DNA from: Alphaproteobacteria bacterium
GTDB taxonomy: Bacteria; Pseudomonadota; Alphaproteobacteria; TMED109
DNA: 64,000 nucleotides
Reading direction: 5' to 3'
Assembly: GCA_022819905.1 (NCBI GenBank)
Contig: JAJEGJ010000052.1
Span: 87,272-151,271 of the forward strand
Numbering within the stretch: position 1 is the stretch's first letter; each line of letters opens with the position of its first letter. Positions 18,699 through 28,233 of the stretch are shown in pieces. The notes below the pieces were generated by a model. The model saw nothing but the letters and a program-made list of their open reading frames with translations. It made no database searches and had not been told where the DNA came from. Position numbers and translations under genes: made by a program.

Positions 18699-20195
18699 AT
18701 GACCGACCGGCGGACGCTCGGGTCCGGAGACGGGCTCGACCGCCCGGTGGCCGTGGCCGACCTGGGCTCCAACTCGTTTCGCCTGGTGGTCTATCGCCCG
18801 CCCGCCCGCGCTCCGGTGGTTCTCTACAACGAACGCGTGATCGTGGGACTTGCCCGGACCCTGGACAGCACCGGAAAACTGCAGCGCCGCGGACGCGGCG
18901 TCGCGCTGGCGACCGTCCTGCGGTTCCACCGCCTGGCCGAAGCTATGGACGCCCGGCACATCCGCACGGTGGCGACCGCGGCCATCCGGGACGCGGCCGA
19001 CAGCGGGCCGCTCATCGAATCGATCCGCGAGCGCACCGGTATCGATGTCGAGGTGATGGACGCCCGCGAGGAGGCTCGGCTGGCCGCCAGCGGGCTGATG
19101 GCCGGAATTCCCGGTGCCAACGGGATTCTCGGGGACATGGGAGGCGGCAGCATCGAGTTCGCGCGCGTCTGCAAGGGGAACGTGCTGGCGGACGGATCGC
19201 TGCCCGCGGGAATGCTCCGCCTCATGGACATGAGTCGCCGCGTCGCTGCCGACGCCGGACGCTTGCTGGCGCGCGAACTGAAGCCGCTCGACTGGCTCAA
19301 GGAGGGGCGCGGGCGGCCCTTCTTCGCGATAGGCGGATCCTGGCGGGCGCTGGCGCGCGCGCTGCAAAGCCGCACCAGGCATCCGCTCCCGATCATTCAC
19401 GGGTACCGGCTGGACCGACGTGAGCTGGTCGACCATCTAACCGAACTCATCCATCTGCCTGCCCGGAAGCTTCCGCATTCCATCCCGAGCCACCGCCGGG
19501 CGGGATTGCCGTTCGCCGCCGCGGCCATGCTGGCGGTGATGAAGGCAGTCCGGCCGTCACGGGTTGTCTTCTCCGGGTTCGGCCTGCGGGAAGGGATTCT
19601 CCTCGAAATGCTCGAGGAGCCGGCGGACCAGCCGATTTCGCCGCTGCTGGAGGCCACCGCGTCGCTGGAACCCGCGAACCGGCCCTTCGTCGGCGACCCC
19701 GACGCCATCGCCAACTGGATTCAGCCCATCCTCGGGGACGCGGGTTTCGTCAACAAGAACGGGGAGTTTCTGGCTGCCTGCGCCCGCCTCGTCGATCTTG
19801 CCTGGAATGAACACCCGGAACACCGGGCCCGGTATGCCTTCGATCGCGTGGCACTGCGCCCGCTCTTGCCGGTCAGCCAAACGATTCGCATCCGCATGGC
19901 GTTGGCGCTGCACGCCCGCTATACGGGCGCAGCGGCCACTGGACGGATGCGGTCGATTGCCCAGCTGATTCCGGACTCGCACGCGCGCTGGTCACGGATC
20001 GTGGGCCTGGCCATGCGCCTCGCCATGACGATCGGCGGGGGAGCAACCCACACGCTGGAGGCGTGCCGACTCGAGCTGCGCGGCGGCGTCCTGACCCTCA
20101 CCCTGCCGCATTGCCTCGACGCCCTGGTCGTGCGAGCTCGTCTCAAGACCCTCGCCCAGGCGCTCGGGCGAAAGCATCACATCATCTACGCCTGA
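18699..20195 (+). CDS. ppx: Exopolyphosphatase (Ppx/GppA)
   Basis: 498-residue Ppx/GppA phosphatase removing terminal phosphate from polyphosphate, possibly pppGpp. ASKHA fold motifs are present: AVADLGSNSFRLVVYRP near the start and GDMGGGSIEFAR in the middle. A C-terminal HD-like region (about residue 330 onward) matches the two-domain alphaproteobacterial form. The ATG at 18699 lies 17 bases after the ppk stop; the longer frame to 18519 overlaps ppk. The stop is only 2 bases from the convergent rnd stop. Confidence 0.93.
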   Translation: MTDRRTLGSGDGLDRPVAVADLGSNSFRLVVYRPPARAPVVLYNERVIVGLARTLDSTGKLQRRGRGVALATVLRFHRLAEAMDARHIRTVATAAIRDAADSGPLIESIRERTGIDVEVMDAREEARLAASGLMAGIPGANGILGDMGGGSIEFARVCKGNVLADGSLPAGMLRLMDMSRRVAADAGRLLARELKPLDWLKEGRGRPFFAIGGSWRALARALQSRTRHPLPIIHGYRLDRRELVDHLTELIHLPARKLPHSIPSHRRAGLPFAAAAMLAVMKAVRPSRVVFSGFGLREGILLEMLEEPADQPISPLLEATASLEPANRPFVGDPDAIANWIQPILGDAGFVNKNGEFLAACARLVDLAWNEHPEHRARYAFDRVALRPLLPVSQTIRIRMALALHARYTGAAATGRMRSIAQLIPDSHARWSRIVGLAMRLAMTIGGGATHTLEACRLELRGGVLTLTLPHCLDALVVRARLKTLAQALGRKHHIIYA

Positions 20196-20197
20196 AG

Positions 20198-21385
20198 TCA
20201 GCCTTGCTCGTCGAGCGGGATCTCCCGCAACTTGCCGCCATCTACGCCCAGTGCGATCCGCCCTTCGCAGAGCGCCGCAGCCCGCTCCCCGAACACCCGG
20301 TTTCGCCAGCCCCGAAAGGCCGCCATGTCCCGGTCACCGGCTGCAATGCGGTCAAGCTCCTCCGTGCTCGCCAGCAGCTTCGGCGCGATGCCGTGCTCGG
20401 CCGCCACCTGGCGAATGAGCGCGCGCAGCAGTACGGCCGCTGCAGGCGACTTGTGTCTTGACTTTGGACGGCCTTCGGCCTTCGGAAGCGTTGCCGCCCG
20501 ACCTTCCCGCACGGCTTCCAGGAGCCTGCTGCCGGTCCGGCCCCGCGCGACCGTCTCGGAAACGCCCCTGACCTCCGCGAGTTCGCCCGCGCTGGAAGGG
20601 CCGGTTCGTGCGATCTGCACCAGGGCCTCGTCCGACAGGATCCAACGCCGCGGGCGATCCGCCTTCTTGGCCATCTCTTCCCGTGCCGCCGCCAGGAACT
20701 GAGCGACCAGCTGCTGTCGGGGCGGCAACGGCGGCAGCTTGGCGCGCCGCCACGCCTCCTCCGCCCGCAGCCGGTACGAGTCCGGGTCCGTCAGCGTCTC
20801 CATCTCCTCGTCAAGCCATTCCCAGCGGTCCGCCTCGTCAAGCCGGTCGGCAAGCTTTCGGTAGATGGCTGGCAAGTGGGTCACGTCCGCGAGCGCATAC
20901 GCCAGTTGCGCCGGCGACAGGGGCCGGCGCGACCAGTCCGTGTAGCGGTCAGCCTTGCTGATCGTCACGCCCGCGATGGCCTGCGCAAGGTTTGCGTAGC
21001 TGGCCGCTTCCCCGTAGCCGCACGCCATCGCCGCCACCTGCGTATCGAACAGGGGGGTGGGTACGCGGCCAGTCGCCAGGAAGAAGATGCCGACGTCCTG
21101 GCGGCAGGCGTGGAACACCTTGATCGGCGGCGCCTCGTTCAGCAGGCGATACAGTGGCTCCAGGTCCAACTCGGCCAGGGTGTCGACCGCGTGCCCCTCG
21201 CCGTCCGAGCCAGCGAGCTGTACCAGGCACAGTTTCGGCCAGAACGTCTGACCGCTCAGGAACTCGGTGTCGACGCAGATGAACGGCTCATCGGCGAGAT
21301 GTTCGCAAAGCCGTTCGAGTTCGGCCGTCTCGCTGATCAGCAGGTCTCGGGCAGAAGGGTGCCGCCGACCGCTCCGCGAGTTCAA
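20198..21385 (-). CDS. rnd: Ribonuclease D
   Basis: 395-residue DEDDy 3'-5' exoribonuclease for tRNA and stable RNA maturation. Exo I CVDTEFLSG, Exo II KVFHACRQDVGIF and Exo III QLAYALADVTHLPAIY carry the metal-binding acidic residues and Tyr. HRDC-type regions follow in the C-terminal half (DEALVQIARTGPSSAGEL). The only start in frame before the conserved region is TTG at 21385, so the exact start is uncertain. It converges with ppx with 2 bases between stops. Confidence 0.92.
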   Translation of the reverse strand: MNSRSGRRHPSARDLLISETAELERLCEHLADEPFICVDTEFLSGQTFWPKLCLVQLAGSDGEGHAVDTLAELDLEPLYRLLNEAPPIKVFHACRQDVGIFFLATGRVPTPLFDTQVAAMACGYGEAASYANLAQAIAGVTISKADRYTDWSRRPLSPAQLAYALADVTHLPAIYRKLADRLDEADRWEWLDEEMETLTDPDSYRLRAEEAWRRAKLPPLPPRQQLVAQFLAAAREEMAKKADRPRRWILSDEALVQIARTGPSSAGELAEVRGVSETVARGRTGSRLLEAVREGRAATLPKAEGRPKSRHKSPAAAVLLRALIRQVAAEHGIAPKLLASTEELDRIAAGDRDMAAFRGWRNRVFGERAAALCEGRIALGVDGGKLREIPLDEQG

Positions 21386-22025
21386 GGCGAGCGCACCACT
21401 ACCAGTGCCTGATCCGATGCAGCGGTCAATGGGCCCTGAGCCGTACGCGCGAAACGAGGGAGATCTGCCCGGCCGCAGCTTTCTCGGCGCCCACCGGCGT
21501 GCGTCATGACGGCACCATCCACCTTCTCGAGTCCTTCTGTGCCCGGGCGCCGGCTTCCCGACGAACGAGGTGCGCCGGGGGCCGAACCGGCTTCACGACG
21601 GTTCGGTGTTCAGTCCCCGGGTCGGGCCATGGCACCACTCCCGGCAGGGGCCGCGGCAGATGCAATCGAGCGTCGGTCGGGAGCTGATCGCAGGCATCGG
21701 TCCCAGGTGCGACGGGGGCGGCCGCCCTGCCGCCCTTCAACCGCAACGAAGCCGGAAGCCGCGTGCGTGCGAATTCCACCGCCCTCCGAAGCAGGAGCCC
21801 GTCTCCCTCCTCCGGCGCGACCAACACCCGGCGCCGTTCGGAGCGGTCACTGATATGGACAACCCGCACGACTCAACATAGGCCGTTGCCAAGCACCGTT
21901 GCAAGCTTGGACTCCCGTCCGGGCATGTATGCCGGGTCCGGGTCCAGATCATCATCGGGAGCACCGAACCGGTCGGCTGCGGCCGTTCCCGAGGCCCGGG
22001 CAACCGGGTCTCCGGTGCCGCCGCG
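21386..22025. other. Intergenic region of 640 bases, no gene recognised
   Basis: Lies between the rnd start and the end of an oxidoreductase gene, both minus strand. Several frames of 60-120 codons exist on both strands, but none shows hydrophobic segments, family motifs or a plausible ribosome site. It should contain the rnd promoter. I see no tRNA, repeat or clear hairpin. Confidence 0.45.
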
Positions 22026-23084
22026 CTATCCATCCGGCCGATCCCATGCCACGCCGTCGAATTGGCGAACGAAGTCAGCGCCGTAGGCCGAGGAAGGCGT
22101 CTGGTAACCGAGCCTGACGTCGCCCTGCAGGACCCGCGCGGCGACGGCGACCACTGCCGCCGCGGTGAACCCGTACGGATCGGCCACGCGCAGGCGCGCC
22201 GTTGCGCGTGCGCCGTCGGCGCCCTCGATCTCGGCCACGAAGATGGCGTGGCTGCTCCGTCGTTCCCGTTCGCCGGGACCGGCCGGCCCTTGCCGGATCA
22301 CCGTGTCCAGCAGGCGCCGAGGCAACCGCATGGTCAACAACCCCCCGAGCCGCCGCGCCGTCCAGGTCAGCAGTTCGACCGGCCGGGAAGCCTGACTGTA
22401 GGTTTCGATATTGGCGATTCCGGTTGACCGATAGGCTGTTGCGACATCGCCCAGCACGCTGACCAGGGCAGCGTTCGGCCCCTCCCCGAAGTCGAAGTCG
22501 TGACGAAGGCTGCCGGCCTCTACCCGCACGATCGCCCCGTCGCGTCGAATGCGAAAATCGTTGAGGCCGTCAAGGACCGTGCGCAACGTGCCCTGGGAGA
22601 AACCGCTGCGGGCTGCGAGGCCAAGCCGGAGACAGCGAGCTCCGGGATTCCGCGCTGCCAGGTCGGCGATCAGGCAATCGCTCGGCAATACGTCACAGCC
22701 TGCGCCCGGCAGGACCATGATCTTCGCCTGCCTGGCCGTGGCATCACGGGCCGCCAGTGCTTCGAAGACCGCCAGTTCCCCCGTAATGTCCAGGTAGTGC
22801 GTTCCTGTCTTGCAGCACGCGTCGACCACCGGTTCGGCCGTGCGCGAGAACGGCCCCGCACAGTTCACCAGCACGGTGATGTCCTTCAGGGCAGAGGTCA
22901 GCCCATCCGCATCACCCACTGCCACGGTTCGCTGGTCGAGCGCCGACCACCGGGTCAACGTAGCGAGTTTCTTCGCGCTGCGTCCCGCCAGCACGGGACG
23001 CAGCCCGCCCGCGACGGCCTCAGCCACCACCAACTGGCCGGTGTAGCCCGTAGCGCCGTAGATCATCAATCGCGGCTGCGACAT
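22026..23084 (-). CDS. Saccharopine dehydrogenase-like NAD(P)-binding oxidoreductase
   Basis: 352-residue protein of the saccharopine dehydrogenase / trans-acting enoyl reductase-like family. The N-terminal Rossmann motif is MIYGATGYTGQLVVAEAVAG, followed by PVLAGRSAKKLATL and VLVNCAGPFSRTAEPVVDAC, then GTHYLDITGELAVFE, all typical of this family. Substrate unknown; members are often annotated from lipid or lysine pathways without evidence. GAGGGG about 8 bases before the ATG at 23084 supports the start. No operon partner is obvious; the next minus-strand gene upstream is 260 bases away. Confidence 0.82.
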   Translation of the reverse strand: MSQPRLMIYGATGYTGQLVVAEAVAGGLRPVLAGRSAKKLATLTRWSALDQRTVAVGDADGLTSALKDITVLVNCAGPFSRTAEPVVDACCKTGTHYLDITGELAVFEALAARDATARQAKIMVLPGAGCDVLPSDCLIADLAARNPGARCLRLGLAARSGFSQGTLRTVLDGLNDFRIRRDGAIVRVEAGSLRHDFDFGEGPNAALVSVLGDVATAYRSTGIANIETYSQASRPVELLTWTARRLGGLLTMRLPRRLLDTVIRQGPAGPGERERRSSHAIFVAEIEGADGARATARLRVADPYGFTAAAVVAVAARVLQGDVRLGYQTPSSAYGADFVRQFDGVAWDRPDG

Positions 23085-23344
23085 GGATCAGCCCCTCTAG
23101 GGCGCGGCCGGGAACGCGCCGTCAGGCCGGGTGCCCCCGTTCATTGCACGGTCTGCACTGGGCCGCCACTCGCCCGCCCGTTCTGCATGGTTCGTCAGCT
23201 CGGCCGGTTCCGGTCATCCGGGCCCGTCAGGAGACTCCCCGGGTCAGAACCGGCCTGCCCCGGGGCCGGGGATCGAACATTCGGCTGCGGTCTGCCTGCC
23301 CGGCCAGGACCGCCGGCAGCTCTCGCGTTCCATCGGCCATCCGA

Positions 23345-24259
23345 TCAGTCCGCACCGCCACGGCCGGAAAAGCGTACCGGTTCGATGCCGGCGCTCTCGC
23401 AGAGAGCATCCAGCAGGGCAGAAAAATCCTTGCCGCCCCAGCCGCGCGCCCGGGCAAGGCTGAGGCATTCGCGCGCCGCGGCCGCAACCGGCATTGGCAC
23501 GCGATTGGCATTCGCCGCCTGCGTCACGAGAGACAGGTCCTTGTGGGCCAGATCAATCTGAAACCCCGGTGTGATATCGCCCTTGAGGACCTTGGTGGCG
23601 TAGTTGATCCGCAATTGACCGTTTGTCGCGGTCGTGCCGTGGAGGACCTCGAGGGTGCGTTCCAGCTCCAGCCCGAAGCGGCGCGTGAGCGCGAGCGCCT
23701 CCGCGTTGATCTGGCAAAGCGTGATGGCGAGGTAGTTGTTGACCAGCTTGGTGCGGATACCGGTGCCGACCGGGCCGCAGTGGTGAATGGACGTCCCCAT
23801 GGCTTCAAGCATCGGTCGGATGGCGTTGAACCCGGCTTCCTCGGCACCGACCATGAAGAGGCTCTCGCCGGCATCCGCGTGACTGGCGAGTCGCCCGATC
23901 GGGGCATCGATGCAGTGCATCTCCGAACTGGCAAGGGCTGCGGCACAGCGATCGGTGACCTCGGGATCAATGGTGCTCATTTCCACGACGGTGGTGCCGG
24001 GCGCAGCGTGTGCGATCAGCCCGTCGGCTCCCAGGATCACGCCCTCCACTTCGACGTGCGAAGGCAGACAGGTGAAGATGGTGCGTGCCTCTTTCGCGAC
24101 GCCTGCGACGGAGTCCGCAACCGAAGCGCCAAGCTCCGCGAGCGCATCGCACGGCGCCCGGGCGATATCAAAGACGACAAGCCCAAAACCCTTGCGCTGC
24201 AGGTTGGAGGCCATCGGGCGGCCCATCCGCCCCAGCCCGATGAAACCGATCCGGTCCAT
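23345..24259 (-). CDS. Beta-hydroxyacid dehydrogenase, sulfolactaldehyde reductase-like
   Basis: 304-residue enzyme of the 3-hydroxyisobutyrate dehydrogenase family. IGFIGLGRMGRPMASNL is the NAD(P)-binding start; VEMSTIDPEVTD, APIGRLASHADAGESL, GTGIRTKLVNNYLAI with the catalytic Lys, and FQIDLAHKDLSLV follow. The PIGR and IRTKLVNNY segments are, by recall, closer to E. coli YihU (sulfolactaldehyde reductase) than to MmsB or GarR, so reduction of a short aldehyde acid is plausible. No sulfoglycolysis neighbours are in the window. AGGAGA lies upstream of the ATG at 24259. Confidence 0.8.
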   Translation of the reverse strand: MDRIGFIGLGRMGRPMASNLQRKGFGLVVFDIARAPCDALAELGASVADSVAGVAKEARTIFTCLPSHVEVEGVILGADGLIAHAAPGTTVVEMSTIDPEVTDRCAAALASSEMHCIDAPIGRLASHADAGESLFMVGAEEAGFNAIRPMLEAMGTSIHHCGPVGTGIRTKLVNNYLAITLCQINAEALALTRRFGLELERTLEVLHGTTATNGQLRINYATKVLKGDITPGFQIDLAHKDLSLVTQAANANRVPMPVAAAARECLSLARARGWGGKDFSALLDALCESAGIEPVRFSGRGGAD

Positions 24260-24537
24260 GCATGTTTCTCCTGGGCAACACCCCGGGCGGCGCAGCGTAG
24301 ACGATGGGGCCCCCTGGCGCTCCGAGGGTCAAACTGCATCACCGTGGGACCGGGCGTGTTGCGTCGGCAGGCCGATGGGCGCGACTGCCCCGGTATCGTG
24401 GCGACAACCAGATCGTGGGCGTCAAGCCGGGTAACCCGGGGCTTGCGGACACCAAATCGCGGAACACAACGTGGAGCGAAAACTCCGTAAGATTGCGCGG
24501 GCGCGACCGAGCGCGACGGACTGTCCGGAAACCCGCA

Positions 24538-24807
24538 ATGTCAGCTATTTTGCAGCCGCATATTCTCGCCATCGTCAGTGGCACGATCCTCGCCGCCGGG
24601 CTCATCTTGATCTTTTGCGGAAGAATGACGCTGCAACGGCTGCAGATTCCCGATCGTGAAGACGATACGGCCGGGTTCGAGAAGGCGGACCGCATCCTCG
24701 AGCGAGGGATGTTCCTGTTGCGGGCCGGTGACGTGATCGGCGTGGTGGGCGGCATTTGCGTGATTCTCACCATGCTCGTCTACGCCGGCATCATCCCGGG
24801 TTTCTGA
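24538..24807 (+). CDS. Small membrane protein, 89 aa, unknown
   Basis: Starts MSAILQPHILAIVSGTILAA with a hydrophobic helix to about residue 27, then a charged stretch (QIPDREDDTAGFEKADRIL) and a second helix about residues 62-86 ending GIIPGF. This two-helix pattern with a charged loop suggests a real inner-membrane protein. GGAAA lies about 7 bases before the ATG at 24538; the frame is open further upstream but that part is not protein-like. I do not recognise the family. The enolase-superfamily gene follows 220 bases on, same strand. Confidence 0.6.
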   Translation: MSAILQPHILAIVSGTILAAGLILIFCGRMTLQRLQIPDREDDTAGFEKADRILERGMFLLRAGDVIGVVGGICVILTMLVYAGIIPGF

Positions 24808-25027
24808 CCCCCACCGCAGCGGCGCCGCCAGTCGCGCAGATTGCCGGTGCGCTCGGTCGAAGTCTTGTCGGCTGGATTCGTCGGCGCGATCAGACGTCCT
24901 CGACCATTGCCGATATCTGTGCATGGCGGGGCGCGAACCATGACGTAGGATGGGCTCAGAGGACGTGCGCGGCTGGCATGCCCGCGGACGGACGCCGGAA
25001 ATTCCAATCTGAACGGACTGAATTGCC

Positions 25028-26227
25028 ATGAAGCTCACTGGTTTCGAGATTCTCCACGCGGACGGCGGCTGGCGCGTACTGTCGTTCCTGAAGGCCACCA
25101 CCGACGAAGGAATCACTGGCTGGGCGGAGTTCAACGAGAGTTACGGAAGCGCCGGCCTCAGCGCCGTGATCATGGCGCTCGGACAACACCTGGTCGGCAA
25201 GGACCCACGCCCGGTCGAGCGGCACAGCGCGATCCTGTACGCGCGCACTCGCCAGGCTCCCGGAGGTGTCAACCAGCAGGCGATTGCCGCAATCGAGAAC
25301 GCCCTGCTCGACATCAAGGCGCGCGCGTTGGGCGTCCGCGTTTGTGAGCTGTTCGGTGGTCCGGTGCGCGAGGAGCTGCGTCTTTACTGGTCCCATTGCG
25401 GCACGTATCTGCTGGGGCACGCGGACTTGATCGGCCAACCTCCCCTGACCAGTCTCGCCGACGTGGAAACCTTGGGCGCGCGCGTCCGCGGCGAGGGCTT
25501 CACCGCGCTCAAGACCAACATATTCCTGTTCGATGGTGAGCGGCCGCAGCTCTACATGCCCGGCTTCGGGGTGGGAGAAAGCAGCCCCCAGCTCTCTCCC
25601 GACCTCTCCGTCGAGCGCGCGCTCCGCGCCCAGGTCGAGGCCTTTCGCGCGGGCGCCGGACCGGATGTTGAAATCCTCGTGGACCTGAACTTCAACTACC
25701 GGCCGGAGGGCTACCGGCGCATCGTCCGGGCCCTTGACGATCTGGGCCTGATGTGGGCTGAAATCGACCTCTTCGACGCGACGGCACTGGCTGGTATCCG
25801 CGAAGCCGTGAGCACGCCGATCGCCTCGTGCGAGTCGCTCTACCGCCGGCGTGAATTCAAGCCGTTCTTCGAACGTCGCGCCGTCGATGTCTGCATCATC
25901 GACGTGGTCTGGAACGGCCTCGCCGAAAGCCTCAAGATCGCGACCATGGCGGATGCGTACGAAATCAACGTCGCGCCGCACAACTTCTACGGACATCTCT
26001 CGACGCTACACAGCGCGCACTTCTCAGCCACCGTCCCGAACTTCCGGGTGATGGAAATCGACATCGACGAGGTTCCGTGGAAGGATGACCTGGTAACGAC
26101 CGTGCCCGTCATCCGGGACGGCAAGCTGGTCCTGCCCAAGGAGCCTGGCTGGGGCACGGAAGTGAACGAAGAGGCCGTTCGCGCCCATCCGCCGCGGCCG
26201 AGCACGGACCGGCATTGGACGAACTAG
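25028..26227 (+). CDS. Mandelate racemase / muconate lactonizing enzyme family protein
   Basis: 399-residue enolase-superfamily enzyme, probably an acid-sugar dehydratase or racemase. An N-terminal capping domain is followed by a barrel with ALKTNIF at the end of strand two, metal ligands in EILVDLNFNY, MWAEIDLFD and IASCESLYRR, then a CIIDVVWNG / VAPHNFYGH pair giving the Asp-His dyad of the mandelate racemase subgroup. The second-strand motif is KTN, not KxK. Substrate cannot be deduced. It stands alone between an unknown small membrane protein and aspS. Confidence 0.85.
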   Translation: MKLTGFEILHADGGWRVLSFLKATTDEGITGWAEFNESYGSAGLSAVIMALGQHLVGKDPRPVERHSAILYARTRQAPGGVNQQAIAAIENALLDIKARALGVRVCELFGGPVREELRLYWSHCGTYLLGHADLIGQPPLTSLADVETLGARVRGEGFTALKTNIFLFDGERPQLYMPGFGVGESSPQLSPDLSVERALRAQVEAFRAGAGPDVEILVDLNFNYRPEGYRRIVRALDDLGLMWAEIDLFDATALAGIREAVSTPIASCESLYRRREFKPFFERRAVDVCIIDVVWNGLAESLKIATMADAYEINVAPHNFYGHLSTLHSAHFSATVPNFRVMEIDIDEVPWKDDLVTTVPVIRDGKLVLPKEPGWGTEVNEEAVRAHPPRPSTDRHWTN

Positions 26228-26332
26228 GGGCGACCCTCGTTCCCGGTCTGCATTCGCCGCCGGTGGCGGCAGTGCCCGACAGCCCTATCATCGGCGCGCC
26301 CTAGCAGCGGACGGCCCACGGGGAACCTCGCC

Positions 26333-28114
26333 ATGCATCCGTACCGGACCCACAACTGCGGCGAACTCCGCGCCGAGCACGTCGGCACGACTGTGCGCCT
26401 GTCGGGATGGGTGCACTCGAAACGTGATCACGGCGGGCTGCTGTTCGTGGATCTTCGCGACCACTACGGTTTGACCCAGATCGTGGTGGCCGCCGACGCC
26501 GAATTCTTCGCCGCCATTGAAGCCGTACGCGTCGAAAGCGTGGTGACCGTCACCGGTCCGGTCGTCGCCCGTTCGGAGGACACGGTGAACCCGACGCTGG
26601 CGACGGGGGCCGTGGAAGTCCGGATCGAGACGTTCCACGTTGAATCGCCTGCCGCGACGCTGCCGCTTCAGGTGGCGGGGGGGCAGGATGCCGGCGAATC
26701 GGTCCGTCTCGCGTACCGCTTCCTGGACCTCCGCCGCGAGAAGATGCAGCGGAACCTGCGCCTGCGAGCCGACGTCATCGCGATGATCCGCCGGCGCATG
26801 ACGGAGCAGGGCTTCCTCGAGATCCAGACACCGATCCTCACCGCCTCTTCACCGGAAGGCGCCCGAGACTTTCTGGTCCCGAGCCGCTTGCACCCGGGGC
26901 AGTTCTACGCCCTGCCGCAGGCCCCACAGCAGTTCAAGCAGCTTCTGATGACCTCCGGTTTCGACCGCTACTTTCAGATTGCCCCCTGCTTCCGGGACGA
27001 AGATGCCCGGGCCGACCGAAGTCCGGGAGAGTTCTATCAGCTCGATGTCGAGCTGGCGTTCGCGACGCAGGATGACGTGTTCGAGGCCGTGGAACCGCTT
27101 CTGCGCGACGTGTTCGCCGAATATGGGAGCCGGCCCGTTGCTGGCGGCAGCTTCCCGAGGATCGCGTGGCGTGACGCGATGCTGCGCTACGGAACCGACA
27201 AGCCCGACCTTCGCAATCCGCTGGAAATTGCCGACGTTACCGCTGCGTTCGAGATCGAGGGGGTCACCTTCCGCGCGTTCCGCAGCCAGATCGAAAAGGG
27301 AGCGGTCGTGCGCGGCCTTCCCGCCCCGAACGCAGCCCAGCGTCCGAGGAGCTTTTTCGACGGGCTCAATCGCTGGGCCAGAGAGCAGGGCGCGGCCGGG
27401 CTTGGCTACGTGATCTTCGACGATGAAGGCGGCAAGGGCCCGATTGCCAAGTTTCTGGTGCCCGAAGCCGAAGCTGCAATTCGCGACGCGACCGGGGTCG
27501 GTCCGGGAGACGCTGTCTTCTTCGTGTGCGACCAGCCCGCCCGGGCGGCAGCCTTTGCGGGCGTCGCCCGGACCAAGCTCGGCGAGGAGCTCGATCTGAT
27601 CGATGACAGCGCCTTTCGTTTCTGCTGGACCGTAGATTTTCCGATGTACGAGCGTGACGCGGACACAGGCAAGATCGAGTTCAGCCACAATCCGTTCTCG
27701 ATGCCCCAAGGGGGCCTCGAAGCGCTGGAAACTGCGGCCGATCCGGAAGACATCCTGGCTTGGCAGTACGACATCGTCTGTAACGGCGTCGAGCTCTCCT
27801 CCGGGGCCATCCGAAACCACCGGCCGGACATCATGATCAAGGCGTTCGCCATCGCCGGATACAGCCTGGACGAGCTTGAAAGGCGTTTCCCCGCCCTGCT
27901 TCAGGCATTCCGCTACGGCGCTCCGCCGCATGGCGGCATCGCTCCCGGCATTGACAGGATCGTGATGCTGCTCGCCGATGAGCCGAACATCCGCGAAGTC
28001 ATCCCGTTTCCATTGAACCAGCAGGCGGAAGACCTGCTGATGGGCGCGCCGGGGCCGATCTCCGCCCAGCAGCTCCGGGAAGTCCATCTCCGCGCTGTCA
28101 CACCGCCGGCGTGA
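26333..28114 (+). CDS. aspS: Aspartyl-tRNA synthetase (probably non-discriminating)
   Basis: 593 aa, bacterial-type class II enzyme charging tRNA-Asp. An N-terminal OB-fold ([20 protein letters not shown]), motif 2 region [19 protein letters not shown], a bacterial GAD insertion near residues 300-420, and motif 3 [14 protein letters not shown] are present. His33 in [10 protein letters not shown] corresponds to the His I associate with non-discriminating AspRS that also charges tRNA-Asn (discriminating E. coli has Leu), which would require GatCAB. The start [13 protein letters not shown] is typical. Confidence 0.97.
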   Translation: MHPYRTHNCGELRAEHVGTTVRLSGWVHSKRDHGGLLFVDLRDHYGLTQIVVAADAEFFAAIEAVRVESVVTVTGPVVARSEDTVNPTLATGAVEVRIETFHVESPAATLPLQVAGGQDAGESVRLAYRFLDLRREKMQRNLRLRADVIAMIRRRMTEQGFLEIQTPILTASSPEGARDFLVPSRLHPGQFYALPQAPQQFKQLLMTSGFDRYFQIAPCFRDEDARADRSPGEFYQLDVELAFATQDDVFEAVEPLLRDVFAEYGSRPVAGGSFPRIAWRDAMLRYGTDKPDLRNPLEIADVTAAFEIEGVTFRAFRSQIEKGAVVRGLPAPNAAQRPRSFFDGLNRWAREQGAAGLGYVIFDDEGGKGPIAKFLVPEAEAAIRDATGVGPGDAVFFVCDQPARAAAFAGVARTKLGEELDLIDDSAFRFCWTVDFPMYERDADTGKIEFSHNPFSMPQGGLEALETAADPEDILAWQYDIVCNGVELSSGAIRNHRPDIMIKAFAIAGYSLDELERRFPALLQAFRYGAPPHGGIAPGIDRIVMLLADEPNIREVIPFPLNQQAEDLLMGAPGPISAQQLREVHLRAVTPPA

Positions 28115-28125
28115 CGGCGGCCACG

Positions 28126-28156
28126 TTGTCTGTTCAGCAGGCCGCTACCATATACT
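28126..28156 (+). promoter_or_regulatory. Candidate sigma70-type promoter before the Bax-inhibitor gene
   Basis: A -10 element TATACT (5 of 6) at 28151-28156 and TTGTCT at 28126-28131 with a 19-base spacer, longer than ideal. It lies about 80 bases before the ATG of the next gene and after the aspS stop, in a locally AT-richer stretch. Confidence 0.4.
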
Positions 28157-28233
28157 TCGAAACGTAATCGCTTGCGGTCGCGATCCGAGTCGCGCGCTTG
28201 CGCAGCCCTGTCAAATTTCCTGGGAGCGTGCCC

